Shown in pieces: positions 20,883 to 29,669 of a DNA stretch of 64,000 bases (its first letter is position 1; each line of letters starts with the position of its first letter). The position numbers and the translations under genes were made by a program. The notes under the pieces were generated by a model, which saw only the letters and a list, made by a program, of their open reading frames with translations, had not been told where the DNA came from and ran no database searches. This DNA comes from Pseudomonadota bacterium (GTDB lineage: Bacteria > Myxococcota > Myxococcia > Myxococcales > Myxococcaceae): contig JAFAAN010000175.1 in assembly GCA_023426545.1 (NCBI GenBank), positions 62,001-126,000 on the forward strand, in the 5' to 3' direction.

Positions 20883-21989
20883 CTACGCCGCCAGCGGCAG
20901 CCGGAGGAGGAAGCGGGCGCCCCCGCCGGGCGCCGTGTCCACCTCCAGCGAGCCCCCGTGCTGCGTGACGATGGCGTGAACGATGGACAGGCCCAGGCCG
21001 GAACCCTGGGCCTTCGTGGTGAAGAAGGGCTCGAAGATGCGGTCCCGGACGTCCTGGGGAATGCCGGGGCCGCTGTCATCCACCGTGAGCCACACGCGCC
21101 CGCCCTCGTGTCCCGCCGACAGCGTCACCTGCCCCCCCGCGGGCGTGGACTCCAGCGCGTTGAGGCACAGGTTGATGAGCACCTGACGCAGCCGCTCCTC
21201 CTCGCCTGCCACCGGAGGCACGCGCGACTCCCGCGCCGTGAGCTCCAACGCCACCTTGCGCGACGCGGCCTGGCCGGTCAGCAGGTCCACCACGCGCCGC
21301 AGCAGCTCGTTGACGTCCACGGTGGCGGGCCGGAACTCGCGGGGCCGCGCGAACTGGAGGAAGTCTTCCAGGATGTGGTCCAGGCGGCGGATCTCATCCC
21401 GCACCAGCAGCAAGGGCTCCAGCAAGGGCGCCTGCTGTCCATCGGGGAGCCGCCGCAGCCGTCGCTCCAGGACGGACAGCTGGAGCGCGGCCGCGTTCAG
21501 CGGGTTGCGGATTTCGTGAGACAGGCCCGCCGTCATCGTCCCCACCGCGGCGAGCTTCTCCGTCACCTGCGCGCGCCGCGCCAGCTCGCGCTTCTCCGCG
21601 TGCAGGCGCACCTGACGCATCGCCTGCTCCAGCGTCAGCAGCAGCTCCTGCGGGGCACAGGGCTTCATCAGGTAGGCGCAGGCCCCCGCGCGCACCGCCG
21701 CCACGGCCGTCTCCAGCGTGGCGAAGCCCGTGAGCAGCACGACCTCGGAGTCCGGTGACGCGGCCTTCAGCTCGGCGGCCAGCGCCGTGCCATCCCCGTC
21801 CGGCAGGCGCAGGTCCACCAGCGCCACGTCGAAGCCCTCCCGCGCGCGCACGTGCGCCGCCTTGCAGTTCGACGCGCCCCGGACCGCGTAGCCCGCGTCT
21901 CCGAGCAGCTCCTGCAGGTTGTCCAGGAAGGCCGCGTTGTCATCCACGACCAGGACGGTGGGCAGCGACGGAGAGGATGGCTCGCTCAT
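20883..21989 (-). CDS. Receiver-histidine kinase hybrid
   Basis: 368 residues: receiver first (11-125, D59 in LVDLRLPDGDG, lysine in LMKPC), a helical linker, then HisKA (H158 in LSHEIRNPLN) and HATPase (NALES, DSGPGIP, GSGLGLSI). Order receiver-kinase is typical of kinases tuned by an upstream phosphodonor. Its start overlaps the stop of the double-receiver gene (ATGA), so it is the last member of a three-gene signalling operon. No DNA-binding output is encoded. Confidence 0.93.
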   Translation of the reverse strand: MSEPSSPSLPTVLVVDDNAAFLDNLQELLGDAGYAVRGASNCKAAHVRAREGFDVALVDLRLPDGDGTALAAELKAASPDSEVVLLTGFATLETAVAAVRAGACAYLMKPCAPQELLLTLEQAMRQVRLHAEKRELARRAQVTEKLAAVGTMTAGLSHEIRNPLNAAALQLSVLERRLRRLPDGQQAPLLEPLLLVRDEIRRLDHILEDFLQFARPREFRPATVDVNELLRRVVDLLTGQAASRKVALELTARESRVPPVAGEEERLRQVLINLCLNALESTPAGGQVTLSAGHEGGRVWLTVDDSGPGIPQDVRDRIFEPFFTTKAQGSGLGLSIVHAIVTQHGGSLEVDTAPGGGARFLLRLPLAA

Positions 21990-22699
21990 GAGGTGTGAGA
22001 GGGCCGCGCCGCGTGCGCCGTTTCCAGCACCTCCAGCAGCGCCCCCGGGTCGAAGGGTTTGGAGAAGACACTGGTGACTTCATGCGCGGGGGCGGCGTCC
22101 GGATAGGCGGTGATGACGAAGGTCGGCAGGCGCGGATAGCGCGCGCGCAGCCGCCGCAGGGCCTCGCCATCCGGGCCGCCCGGTACGCGCAGGTCCACCA
22201 GCGCCGCGAAAGGCTCGGCGCAGAGGATGCGGTCCGCGTCCAGCACCGAGGCCGCCGTCACGCACGAGAAGCCCCGGCTGCGCAGCAGCTCCGCCAGGTT
22301 GTCGCTCAGCGCCGGGTCGTCCTCCACCAGCACCACGAGGCCATCCCGGCGCGCGGCCGACAGCAGCTCCACCAACGTGGGGATGGGCACGGGCTTGGGC
22401 AGCACCGCGAGCAAGCCCTCGCGCCGCGCCGTCTCCAGGTCGTCCTGGCGCGGGTAGGCCGTGATGACCACCGCGGCCAGCCCCGGGTCCACGCGTCGCA
22501 GGTGGTGCACCGCGTCCGCGCCGCTCATGCCGGGCATGCGCATGTCCGTGAGCAGCACGTCGAATCGCGTGGTGCGCGCCAGGGCCACGGCCTCGTCGCC
22601 GCTGGTGACCACGGTGGCTTCGTTGCCCGCGTCGCGGAGGATCTCCGCGAGGTTCTCGGCGAACGCCTGGTTGTCATCCAACAGGAGGTACTGGCGCAT
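21986..22699 (-). CDS. Double-receiver response regulator
   Basis: 237 residues containing two receiver domains in tandem and nothing else: D52 in LLTDMRMPG with KPVP, and a second phosphoacceptor near residue 168 in ALVDLRVPGG with SKPFDP. Both have the acidic cluster (LDDN, VEDDP). Such proteins act as phosphate shuttles or sinks. The start is ATG at 22699 with GGAGGAG upstream and overlaps the sensor kinase gene by 26 bp. Confidence 0.92.
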   Translation of the reverse strand: MRQYLLLDDNQAFAENLAEILRDAGNEATVVTSGDEAVALARTTRFDVLLTDMRMPGMSGADAVHHLRRVDPGLAAVVITAYPRQDDLETARREGLLAVLPKPVPIPTLVELLSAARRDGLVVLVEDDPALSDNLAELLRSRGFSCVTAASVLDADRILCAEPFAALVDLRVPGGPDGEALRRLRARYPRLPTFVITAYPDAAPAHEVTSVFSKPFDPGALLEVLETAHAARPSHTS

Positions 22700-23864
22700 G
22701 GGTCTCCTCCGTCGAGATGAGGGGAAGCCGGATCACGAAGCGCGCCCCCGCTCCGGGACGGGGGACATACGCGATGGCGCCCCCATGCCGCTCCAGGATG
22801 CGCTTGACCAGGGACAACCCGAGGCCGATGCCCCGCGCCTTCGTCGTCATCAGGGGCTCGAAGAGCCGGCGGCGGATGATGTCACTGACGCCCGGTCCGG
22901 AGTCCTCCAGCACCAGCTCGACGTGGCCCGGCTCGCTCGTGCTGCCCGACAGCGACACCGTGCCTCCCGTCTCCTCCAGCGCCTGGACGGCATTGTCGAG
23001 GAGGTTGATGAACACCTGCCGGAGCTGCCCCGCGTCCCCCTGCACCACCGGGAGCGACGCCAGCCCCTCCTCGCTCACCGTCACGGTGTCGGGGCGCTGC
23101 ACGGCCTTGAGCGCCTCCTGCCAGACCTCATCCAGCCAGACCTCCTGCCGGTGCAGGGGCCGGTCCCGGATCATGTCCAGCAGGTCGGAGACGATGCGGT
23201 TGGCGATGCCCACCTGGTCGCCGATGCGGTCCAGGTGCTTGGCCGTGCGCGCGTCCACCGCGCCCGGACGGCCGCGGAGGATGTAGAGCGACGTCTCGAT
23301 GACGCCCAGCGGGTTGCGCAGCTCATGGCCGATGGAGCCCACGAGCTGGCCGAAGGTGGACAGCCGCTCGCTCCGGGCCTGCTGAGCCAGCAGGTCCTCC
23401 CGGTACGTGTGGAGCATGATGGCCAGCTCCAGGTCCAGGATCTTCCCGAGCGCGATACGCGACGCCCGGAGCGCGGACGGCTGGTCCAGGTATGTGGCGT
23501 CGATGATGCCGTTGAGCTCCTGCCGCAGGATGTTCATCGCGCCGAACATGTAGTGCTGAGGCAGCGCGATGCGCACGTGCATGCGGCCAATGCGGCAGCG
23601 CAGCGCGTAGTAGGCCTCGTCCCAGGGGCCGCTGAGGAGCTGGTCCATCCACAACTCGAGCGTGCCGCGCAGGTGCCCCACCTGGCTCTCCCCGCCTTCG
23701 AGCGCCTGACGGGCCCCCTCGTGCTCCAGGATGCGGTCATAGAAGACGCGGGCAATGCGGGAGAAGTGCGGCTTCGCGGTGCCGTGCAAGGTCACGAGTG
23801 CCTGCTCGTCGGCCGAGCTGAAGCCCACGTACCGCTTCAATTCCTCAAACAAGGTTTCCGCCAT
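22674..23864 (-). CDS. Globin-coupled sensor histidine kinase
   Basis: 396 residues. Residues ~15-160 fit the sensor globin (protoglobin-like) fold: VFYDRILEH, then RIGRMHVRIALPQHYMFGAMN with the proximal haem histidine at H96. HisKA (H180 in GSIGHELRNPLG) and HATPase (NLLDNAVQALE, DSGPGVS, GIGLGLSL) follow. No membrane segment, so it is a cytoplasmic haem-based gas or redox sensor. It leads an operon with a double receiver and a receiver-kinase hybrid. Confidence 0.9.
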   Translation of the reverse strand: MAETLFEELKRYVGFSSADEQALVTLHGTAKPHFSRIARVFYDRILEHEGARQALEGGESQVGHLRGTLELWMDQLLSGPWDEAYYALRCRIGRMHVRIALPQHYMFGAMNILRQELNGIIDATYLDQPSALRASRIALGKILDLELAIMLHTYREDLLAQQARSERLSTFGQLVGSIGHELRNPLGVIETSLYILRGRPGAVDARTAKHLDRIGDQVGIANRIVSDLLDMIRDRPLHRQEVWLDEVWQEALKAVQRPDTVTVSEEGLASLPVVQGDAGQLRQVFINLLDNAVQALEETGGTVSLSGSTSEPGHVELVLEDSGPGVSDIIRRRLFEPLMTTKARGIGLGLSLVKRILERHGGAIAYVPRPGAGARFVIRLPLISTEETHAPVPPVG

Positions 23865-24179
23865 GAGTCCTGGGGTGAGAGCCTAACCGCGCTGAACAGC
23901 CGGGGGCAGGATCTTCCTCCCCACCGGCACGCCCGCCCGGCTCGCCGCACGCCGTTCCCCAGGCGCGTGAAGAAGTGGACCATCTGTCGCGCGCCTTGGA
24001 TGACCATGAGGGTTTGCTCGTGCCCGGCCCTTCCGACCTGGCGGGGATTCCACAGCAAGGCCTGGGCCAGCACGCCCCCGCCCCGTGGTGATTTGAGGGG
24101 CGCAAGAAATGCGGGCTTCGGGCCATCGCTCCCGGCAGGCGCAACGATTGCGCCTGTCATCGCCCGACGTGCTGGCGCG
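23865..24179. other. Intergenic region upstream of the globin-kinase operon
   Basis: 315 bp between the LysR stop and the start of the globin-kinase gene, both on the minus strand. It contains the hairpin at 24136-24156. An open minus-strand frame crosses it, but its start lies within the hairpin and it has no recognisable domain. Confidence 0.5.
24136..24156 (-). terminator. Terminator hairpin of the lysR gene
   Basis: A perfect 9-bp inverted repeat (24136-24144 with 24148-24156) and 3-nt loop, 23 bp past the lysR stop. Confidence 0.65.
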
Positions 24180-25085
24180 CTACTTTCCAGCCTCCGGTCC
24201 CGCCTCCGTGAGCAGGTGCTCCAGCAGGTCACGGACGGGGGCCGACAGTCCGTCCCAGCGCAGGAAGCAGAGACAGAGTCGGCGTCGCGCCCAGGCATCG
24301 GACAGCGGCACCTGCCGGTAGGCACCCTCGCGACGATGCCGAATGGCGATTCGCTCCGGAACGATGCCAAGGCCGACGCCGTGAGACACCATGGCGCACA
24401 GACCGCGGAAGGTCTTCATCCGGACCCGGAACGAGAAATCGAAACCCGCGCGGCGGGCATGCTCACAGAGATGCTCTTGCAGCGCGCTCTCCGCTGCGAG
24501 CCCGACGAATGGCTCCCGGTGGACGTCGCGCAGCGCAAGGACCCTGGACTGCGCCAGCGGGTGGCTGGAGGGAATGATGAGGACGAGCGGGTCGGGCGCG
24601 AGCGGGCGAACCTGCAACCCGCCTGTCTCCACGGCGTCGGAGAGCAGCCCGGCCTCCGCCAGCCCTGCTTCAACGGCCTTGACGATGTCCGTGCTGGTGC
24701 GCTCCCTCAGATCGACGTTCAGGTGCGGGTGGCGGGCCAACCATGGGGCCAGCGTCTCTGGCAGGAAGCCGGTCAACGCCGCGGTGTTGGCGTGGAGCCG
24801 GATGGTGCCGCGCCGGCCCGAGACGAACTCGTTCAGCTCGCCCTTCAGCAGCTCCTGCTGATGGAGGATCACCCTGGCGTGATGCGCCAGGGCGTCACCG
24901 GCGGCGGTGGTGACGACGCCCCTGGGGCGGCGCTCGAGCAGCTTGACGCCAACGTCCTCCTCGATGCTCCGCAGGCGCTCACTCGCCGCCGCCAGCGACA
25001 GGTGTGCCCGCTGTGCGCCTTGCGTGATGCTCCCCGCGTCCACGATGGCGAGGAACAGACGGAGATCCGCGAGATCGAGCCGCAT
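24180..25085 (-). CDS. LysR-family transcriptional regulator
   Basis: 301 residues. N-terminal winged helix-turn-helix (3-62: DLRLFLAIVDAGSITQGAQRAHLSLAAAS ends the recognition region) and a periplasmic-binding-like effector domain (~90-295). The SHPLAQ and GLGIVPERIA segments are typical. No divergently transcribed target is adjacent, which is unusual for LysR genes, so the regulon cannot be inferred. Confidence 0.92.
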   Translation of the reverse strand: MRLDLADLRLFLAIVDAGSITQGAQRAHLSLAAASERLRSIEEDVGVKLLERRPRGVVTTAAGDALAHHARVILHQQELLKGELNEFVSGRRGTIRLHANTAALTGFLPETLAPWLARHPHLNVDLRERTSTDIVKAVEAGLAEAGLLSDAVETGGLQVRPLAPDPLVLIIPSSHPLAQSRVLALRDVHREPFVGLAAESALQEHLCEHARRAGFDFSFRVRMKTFRGLCAMVSHGVGLGIVPERIAIRHRREGAYRQVPLSDAWARRRLCLCFLRWDGLSAPVRDLLEHLLTEAGPEAGK

Positions 25086-25103
25086 CGTGCCTCCCGCACA
25101 ACC

Positions 25104-25137
25104 TTGAGCCTGCCCCGGTTTGGTAGGGGAGGCTCAA
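25104..25137 (-). promoter_or_regulatory. Inverted repeat ahead of lysR
   Basis: Arms 25104-25116 and 25126-25137 are complementary over 12 bp with one bulged base and a 9-nt loop. The repeat lies 18 bp upstream of the lysR start and 81 bp past the kelch gene stop. It can be read as the terminator of the kelch gene or as the LysR operator; the sequence alone does not decide. Confidence 0.5.
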
Positions 25138-25217
25138 AGCAACGCCGACAGCACGCACTATAGGCTCATGGAACCGCCAAGCCCTCAACCTGCCGTCTAC
25201 CGAAGCCGAGGCGTGAA

Positions 25218-27089
25218 TCAGGGCACGTATACCTCCGCCGTGGCAAGTTGGCGGGTGCCATCTTCGCCACCCACGACGAGAACCCTGCCTGAGGTGAGCA
25301 GCGTCGCGGTGTGAGCGCTGCGGGGCTCGGCCATGGAGGCGGTTGCGGACCAGGAAGAGGTGGCAGGATTGTACAACTCTGCGGTGTTGTAACCGCTGCT
25401 GCCCTCGCCCCCCGCGACGAGCACCTGGTCCGAAGCGAGCAGCGTAGCCGTGTGGCGGGAGCGGCCTTCGACCATCGAGCCAGTCGCAGACCAGCTGTTG
25501 GTGCCTGGGTCATACAGCTCAGAGGACGAGGGCTCGGTGAGCGACTGTCCCCCCGAGATGAGCACCTCTCCAGAGGGGAGCAGTGTGGCCGTGTGAAGGC
25601 CATGGCCCGTCACCATGGTGGCGGCTGGAGTCCACGAATCGGTGGCCGGGTCGTATACCTCGGCGCTGCTCAAGCTCTCGGAGCCATTGGCGCCCCCTGA
25701 GACGAGGACCTTGCCCGAAGGGAGCAAAGTGGCCGTGTGGTTGGAGCGGGCGGTGCTCATGGGGCTGGATCCAAGCCAGCGGTTGGACAGCGGATCGTAC
25801 AGCTCCGTCGTAGCCAGCGCGTTGCTGCCATCGGTGCCTCCCGTAACGAGCACCTCCCCCGAGGGAAGCAGTGTCATGGTGTGACCGTAGCGCCCCCCGC
25901 TCATGACGCCGGCAGAAAACCAAGAGTCGCTCGTCGGCTCATACACCTCTGCGCGGTCAAGGGCGCCGACGCCCCCAGAAACGAGCACGTAACCGCCGGG
26001 GAGAAATAGGGCGGCGTGAGCGTAGCGGCCCTTGGACATGGCTTTGACTGGAGACCAGGAATTGGTCGCTGGATCATACAACTCCGCACTGTTCAGGGGA
26101 GTCGTCTCATTGCGCCCTCCCGCGATGAGCACCTGGCCCGAGTCGAGCAGCGTAGCAGTGTGATTGTCACGGCTCGTGGACATCGCCCCTGCGGACGTCC
26201 ACCCAGTGACGCTGAGTTGAGCCTCGTCGCTCACGCCATCCAGGGTGGCGGTGATGGTGACGGGTCCGCCCCCGGCCACGCCGGTGCCCAGCCCCGAGCT
26301 GCTCACGGTGGCAATGGCGGTGTCGCTCGTCGTCCATGTCGCGCTGTTCGTCACATCGACCATGGTGCCGTCGCTGTAGGTGCCCTGGGCGGTGAACTGC
26401 TGTGTCGAGCCCGAAATCACCGAAGCCGTCGTGGGGGTGAGCTTGATGGAGGTGAGCACGGGCGGCGGAGACGTGATGGTGTATTGCGCCGAGCCACTCA
26501 CGCCATCCAGGGTGGCGGTGATGGTGACGGGCCCACCCGGGGCCACGCCCGTGCCCAGTCCCGTGCTGCTCACGGTGGCAACGGCGCTGTCACTCGTCGT
26601 CCATGTCGCGCGGCTCGTCACGTCGACCGTGGTGTCATCGCTATATCTGCCCTGGGCGGTGAACTGCTGCATGCCGCCTACGGGCACAGAGGCAATGGTG
26701 GGTGACACCTGGAGCAAGAGGAGGCGAGCGTCAGTGACCTCAAGGGTTGCCTCACCCGAGGCTCCGTTCGCGTTGACTGTGATGATGGCGCTGCCAGGCT
26801 TGAGCGCCATCACTTTGACGGTGCCGTCCGGTTGCGGTTCGACGGAGGCTACTTGAGGAGCAGACGATGTCCATTGCTGTGCAGTGGAGGCGTCGAGGTC
26901 AATGACGCGGCCATCGTCAAAGACCCGCTGGGCCTTCGCGGCGGTCTTCATCCCCGCAGAGAGACTGGTCTCCGCGAGGACGACCCGGAGCGAGTAATCG
27001 TCGGATGGAGCTGGAGACGGATGCTCATGGCAGCCCATGACCGCCAGCGTCAAGCAGAAGGCAAGAAGTGAGCTTGGTAGTTTTTTCAT
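25218..27089 (-). CDS. Kelch-repeat lipoprotein with Ig-like (BIG2-type) repeats
   Basis: 623 residues. Signal sequence MKKLPSSLLAFCLTLAVMGC ends in a lipobox, so it is probably outer-membrane or surface anchored. Three Ig-like repeats follow (~60-300; YSDDTTVDVT / YSDGTMVDVT motifs), then about six kelch-like repeats (~300-620; HTATLLPSGKVLVSGG and AELYDPATNSW types), giving a beta-propeller. Such proteins are common in myxobacteria and are thought to bind other proteins or glycans. I prefer ATG 27089 over 27110 because the lipoprotein signal starts there. Confidence 0.85.
   Translation of the reverse strand: MKKLPSSLLAFCLTLAVMGCHEHPSPAPSDDYSLRVVLAETSLSAGMKTAAKAQRVFDDGRVIDLDASTAQQWTSSAPQVASVEPQPDGTVKVMALKPGSAIITVNANGASGEATLEVTDARLLLLQVSPTIASVPVGGMQQFTAQGRYSDDTTVDVTSRATWTTSDSAVATVSSTGLGTGVAPGGPVTITATLDGVSGSAQYTITSPPPVLTSIKLTPTTASVISGSTQQFTAQGTYSDGTMVDVTNSATWTTSDTAIATVSSSGLGTGVAGGGPVTITATLDGVSDEAQLSVTGWTSAGAMSTSRDNHTATLLDSGQVLIAGGRNETTPLNSAELYDPATNSWSPVKAMSKGRYAHAALFLPGGYVLVSGGVGALDRAEVYEPTSDSWFSAGVMSGGRYGHTMTLLPSGEVLVTGGTDGSNALATTELYDPLSNRWLGSSPMSTARSNHTATLLPSGKVLVSGGANGSESLSSAEVYDPATDSWTPAATMVTGHGLHTATLLPSGEVLISGGQSLTEPSSSELYDPGTNSWSATGSMVEGRSRHTATLLASDQVLVAGGEGSSGYNTAELYNPATSSWSATASMAEPRSAHTATLLTSGRVLVVGGEDGTRQLATAEVYVP
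26231..26669. repeat. In-frame tandem repeat inside the kelch lipoprotein gene
   Basis: Two near-identical stretches of about 172 bp (26231-26402 and 26498-26669) are offset by 267 bp, exactly 89 codons. They encode consecutive Ig-like domains. The DNA-level similarity points to a recent duplication or ongoing gene conversion. Confidence 0.8.
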
Positions 27090-27229
27090 TCGAAGTGGTT
27101 CTGGGTTCATGGTGGGGAAAGGCCCAGACGGCCATCAACCCAAGAAGAGACCGGGTCACGTCAGCACGTCCGCTTCTACTCTGACAATCAGAACATGGAT
27201 ATTGGACCTAGTGCTTACACAGCACGGGC

Positions 27230-27892
27230 TCAGCAAAGGGCTCGAGGAGGAAGTCCACGGCGCGTGCCTTCATGGCGGCCACTGGCCGACGCCACCACCC
27301 ACAGCCAGAGGACGCCCCTCTGCTCATCGCCCCACTGCATGGTGGCCGCCGCGGCGAAGCGGCCATCCGCCGAGAGGGCGCACGCGGTGACGGAGAACTC
27401 GCCCTCCGGCCACTGCAGCGCGCGGACCGGACGCCAAGCGCGGACATCCCAGAGAAGGCCCTCTCCCTCGTCCATCACCGCGAGCAGCTGGGAGCCGTCC
27501 CTGGACGCACAGAGTGCGGTGACCGCATGGGGCAGGAACTCCTGGCGCTGGAGAGAGCCATCCCTGACGGACAGGGCCTTGATGCTCGGCCGCCAGAGTC
27601 CCGCGGGTGACAGTGCCGGAGCGCCGATACAAACCACCAGCGCTCCCAGCGCCACGGAGGGAGCCTCCAGGAGCGGCAACTCAGTGTCCACCACGGGATG
27701 GTCTGAAACCGCCCCAAAATCCCACCACCTCAGATGTGTGGGGTGAGTGTCCTTTGCGACCAGCACCGCGCTTCGAGAGTCGAAGCCCAGCCGCTGGCCC
27801 GAGGAGGTGGAGGCGCGCACGGGAGCGAGCTGCCGCACTCGACTCAGGCGTGCGGCGTTGGCCGGGGTGATGATGGGACGTAGGGAGCTCAT
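27230..27892 (-). CDS. WD40-like repeat protein, possibly truncated
   Basis: 220 residues, ATG at 27892 with GGAAAG upstream. Repeats of the type ALCASRDGSQLLAV ... LLWDVRAWRPVRAL ... ACALSADGRFAAAA ... LWLWVV are WD40-like and would give only part of a propeller. The last ~15 residues are basic and unlike a WD40 blade, while an overlapping frame continues as RRPVAAMKARAVDFLLEPFAEP to about 27208. This suggests a frameshift or truncation near the 3' end. Confidence 0.55.
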   Translation of the reverse strand: MSSLRPIITPANAARLSRVRQLAPVRASTSSGQRLGFDSRSAVLVAKDTHPTHLRWWDFGAVSDHPVVDTELPLLEAPSVALGALVVCIGAPALSPAGLWRPSIKALSVRDGSLQRQEFLPHAVTALCASRDGSQLLAVMDEGEGLLWDVRAWRPVRALQWPEGEFSVTACALSADGRFAAAATMQWGDEQRGVLWLWVVASASGRHEGTRRGLPPRALC

Positions 27893-28238
27893 TGGCACTT
27901 TCCAGAGCGCCGAACAGGTTAGCGGAACCTCTTGCCGCAATCCGCCGCTGCGCGTCGAGGACCCAATTCGAGGTGTTTGAAATGCTCGCGCGAATACGGC
28001 GGACTTTCGAGGTGCCACCTGCTCACCCCGCGCGCCTGCTCACGCGCCTGATGAGAGGTGACCACGAGGCCAACGTCCTGACGTGGTTGACGCTGACCGG
28101 GACCGCGCTCGTTCTGTCACATACACGATAGTGGCTTCTCTCCGCACCTGGATGCCTCGCGGCGCGTCGCTGATGCTCATGCGCGTACCGTGATGGGCTC
28201 CGTCCACCACGTGCTCACTGGCTCCGGGGGGAACCGTG
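27893..28238. other. Intergenic region without clear genes
   Basis: 346 bp between the WD40-like gene and the small lipoprotein ORF. Several short open frames exist on both strands, none with a ribosome-binding site or recognisable domain. No strong hairpin seen. Confidence 0.45.
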
Positions 28239-28370
28239 ATGAACCGACACGGAATGATGCGGTCAATCGGCATGGCGCTGGCGCTCGTCGATTCCCTGTG
28301 CAGCTGTGGCGCCGAGGACGGCCCGGGCTTGCTTCGCCAAGAGGGCATGACGCCGGTCAGCATCGTGTGA
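28239..28370 (+). CDS. Very short lipoprotein ORF, likely remnant
   Basis: 43 codons. The protein starts with a basic, hydrophobic stretch (MMRSIGMALALVDSLCSCGAEDGPG) that looks like a lipoprotein signal with a cysteine followed by a polar, acidic run. A G-rich stretch lies 8 nt upstream of the ATG. Probably the surviving 5' end of a longer lipoprotein gene, or a genuine small lipoprotein; no homologue recognised. Confidence 0.4.
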   Translation: MNRHGMMRSIGMALALVDSLCSCGAEDGPGLLRQEGMTPVSIV

Positions 28371-28431
28371 AGAAGGGGGAGCTGACTTCCATGGTCAGCT
28401 CCGAGCCGTCCTCGAGCCCGTGTGAAAGACA

Positions 28432-29592
28432 ATGCGAGGCGCCCTTCAAGCCCCCCCGCACCCGCAGAGCCCAGACTCGGGAGTCCTGGGCTCAGGGCCC
28501 TCACGCAAGGACGGCCTGGACGTGCTCCGGGCTTTGGCCATCATTTCGGTGCTCTGTTTCCACGCCCCGGAGTCCGTGCGGCGGGCCCTGCCGGAGGTGC
28601 TCCGTGCCGGCTTCGAAGTGGGCTGGGTGGGCGTGGACCTGTTCTTCGTCCTCTCCGGCTACCTCATTGGCCGGCAGGTGTTCGCGACGGAGGACGCAGC
28701 GCCTCTGGGACTTCAGCTCCGCACGTTCTGGATCAAGCGGTGGATGCGAACACTTCCGCTCTACTTTCTCGTCCTCGCCTTCTATGCACTGAAGCCATGG
28801 TTGCTCGGGACACCCTTCGTGGGAGGAGGTTGGCACTACCTCGTCTTCCTCCAGAACTATGTCGGCGTGCGCGACTTCGTACAGAGCTGGTCGCTCTGTG
28901 TCGAAGAACACTTCTACGTGGTCCTGCCGCTGCTCGCCTTCGGTCTGCGCGCTCGCTTCGCCCCCGCCTGGGCATGGCTGACGCCCTTGCTCCTGAGCTT
29001 GGGGGCCCGAGCCTGGGAGTTACACACCGCCACGCCGGACCTATTGCCCGCGGAACGGTGGGTGCGATTGCAGTGGCCCACCCACCTCCACCTGGATGGA
29101 CTCGCGGTGGGCGTCTTTCTCGCGAAGACCGCGCCGCGCTGGAAACGGTGGCCCCAGGCCTGGCGGGGGGCGTGCGGCGCGATGGGCGCTCTGTTGCTCG
29201 GGGTGACCTTGGCAGTGTGCGCGCCTCACCTGTCGGACTGGGGAGGCGTGTGGATCTTCGCGGGGCTCGCGGTGGGATTTGGCGGGCTGCTCGTGGCCAC
29301 GGAAGCGGTTGCGCTGCCCGTACCGCTGAGAGGCCTCGTGTACCAGGCCGCGGTCCTCTCCTACGGCACCTATCTCTGGTTCTGGGTCGTGGCGCGCGTG
29401 TTCGAGCGGCAAAACCTGACCTTGGGTGTGTGGGGATTGGATCTGCTCGCCTTCATCACGGTGACGCATGGGCTCGCATGGGTGACCTACGTCGCGGTGG
29501 AGAGACCTGCCCTGCGGCTGCGGGACAGGCTCCTTGCGTGGCAGGCCTCGCGGGCGGAGCCGAGTAACGGGGTGGTGGCACCCGGGCGCTAA
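28432..29592 (+). CDS. Membrane acyltransferase, OafA/YrhL type (acyltransferase 3)
   Basis: 386 residues. The family N-terminus is clear: DGLDVLRALAIISVLCFHA with the catalytic histidine, followed by GWVGVDLFFVLSGYLI. About ten hydrophobic segments follow, and WSLCVEEHFYVVLPLL is the usual second motif. Members transfer acyl groups to sugars of LPS, exopolysaccharide or antibiotics at the inner membrane. It converges on the lipid operon, so it may be functionally linked, but the acceptor is unknown. Confidence 0.88.
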   Translation: MRGALQAPPHPQSPDSGVLGSGPSRKDGLDVLRALAIISVLCFHAPESVRRALPEVLRAGFEVGWVGVDLFFVLSGYLIGRQVFATEDAAPLGLQLRTFWIKRWMRTLPLYFLVLAFYALKPWLLGTPFVGGGWHYLVFLQNYVGVRDFVQSWSLCVEEHFYVVLPLLAFGLRARFAPAWAWLTPLLLSLGARAWELHTATPDLLPAERWVRLQWPTHLHLDGLAVGVFLAKTAPRWKRWPQAWRGACGAMGALLLGVTLAVCAPHLSDWGGVWIFAGLAVGFGGLLVATEAVALPVPLRGLVYQAAVLSYGTYLWFWVVARVFERQNLTLGVWGLDLLAFITVTHGLAWVTYVAVERPALRLRDRLLAWQASRAEPSNGVVAPGR

Positions 29593-29669
29593 CGGCTCGG
29601 CAGCACAGAGAGCATCGTGCACAGGGCTTCCCTTTCGTCGGACCCGAGAGCATCGGGTTGGCCGGACGC

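Noticed and set aside
23837..24160. Minus-strand frame following the LysR gene
   Set aside because: Its start lies in a perfect terminator hairpin, it overlaps the globin-kinase start, and no family is recognisable.
28040..28504. Minus-strand 154-codon frame
   Set aside because: It overlaps the acyltransferase start and the small lipoprotein ORF, lacks a ribosome-binding site and is compositionally a shadow.
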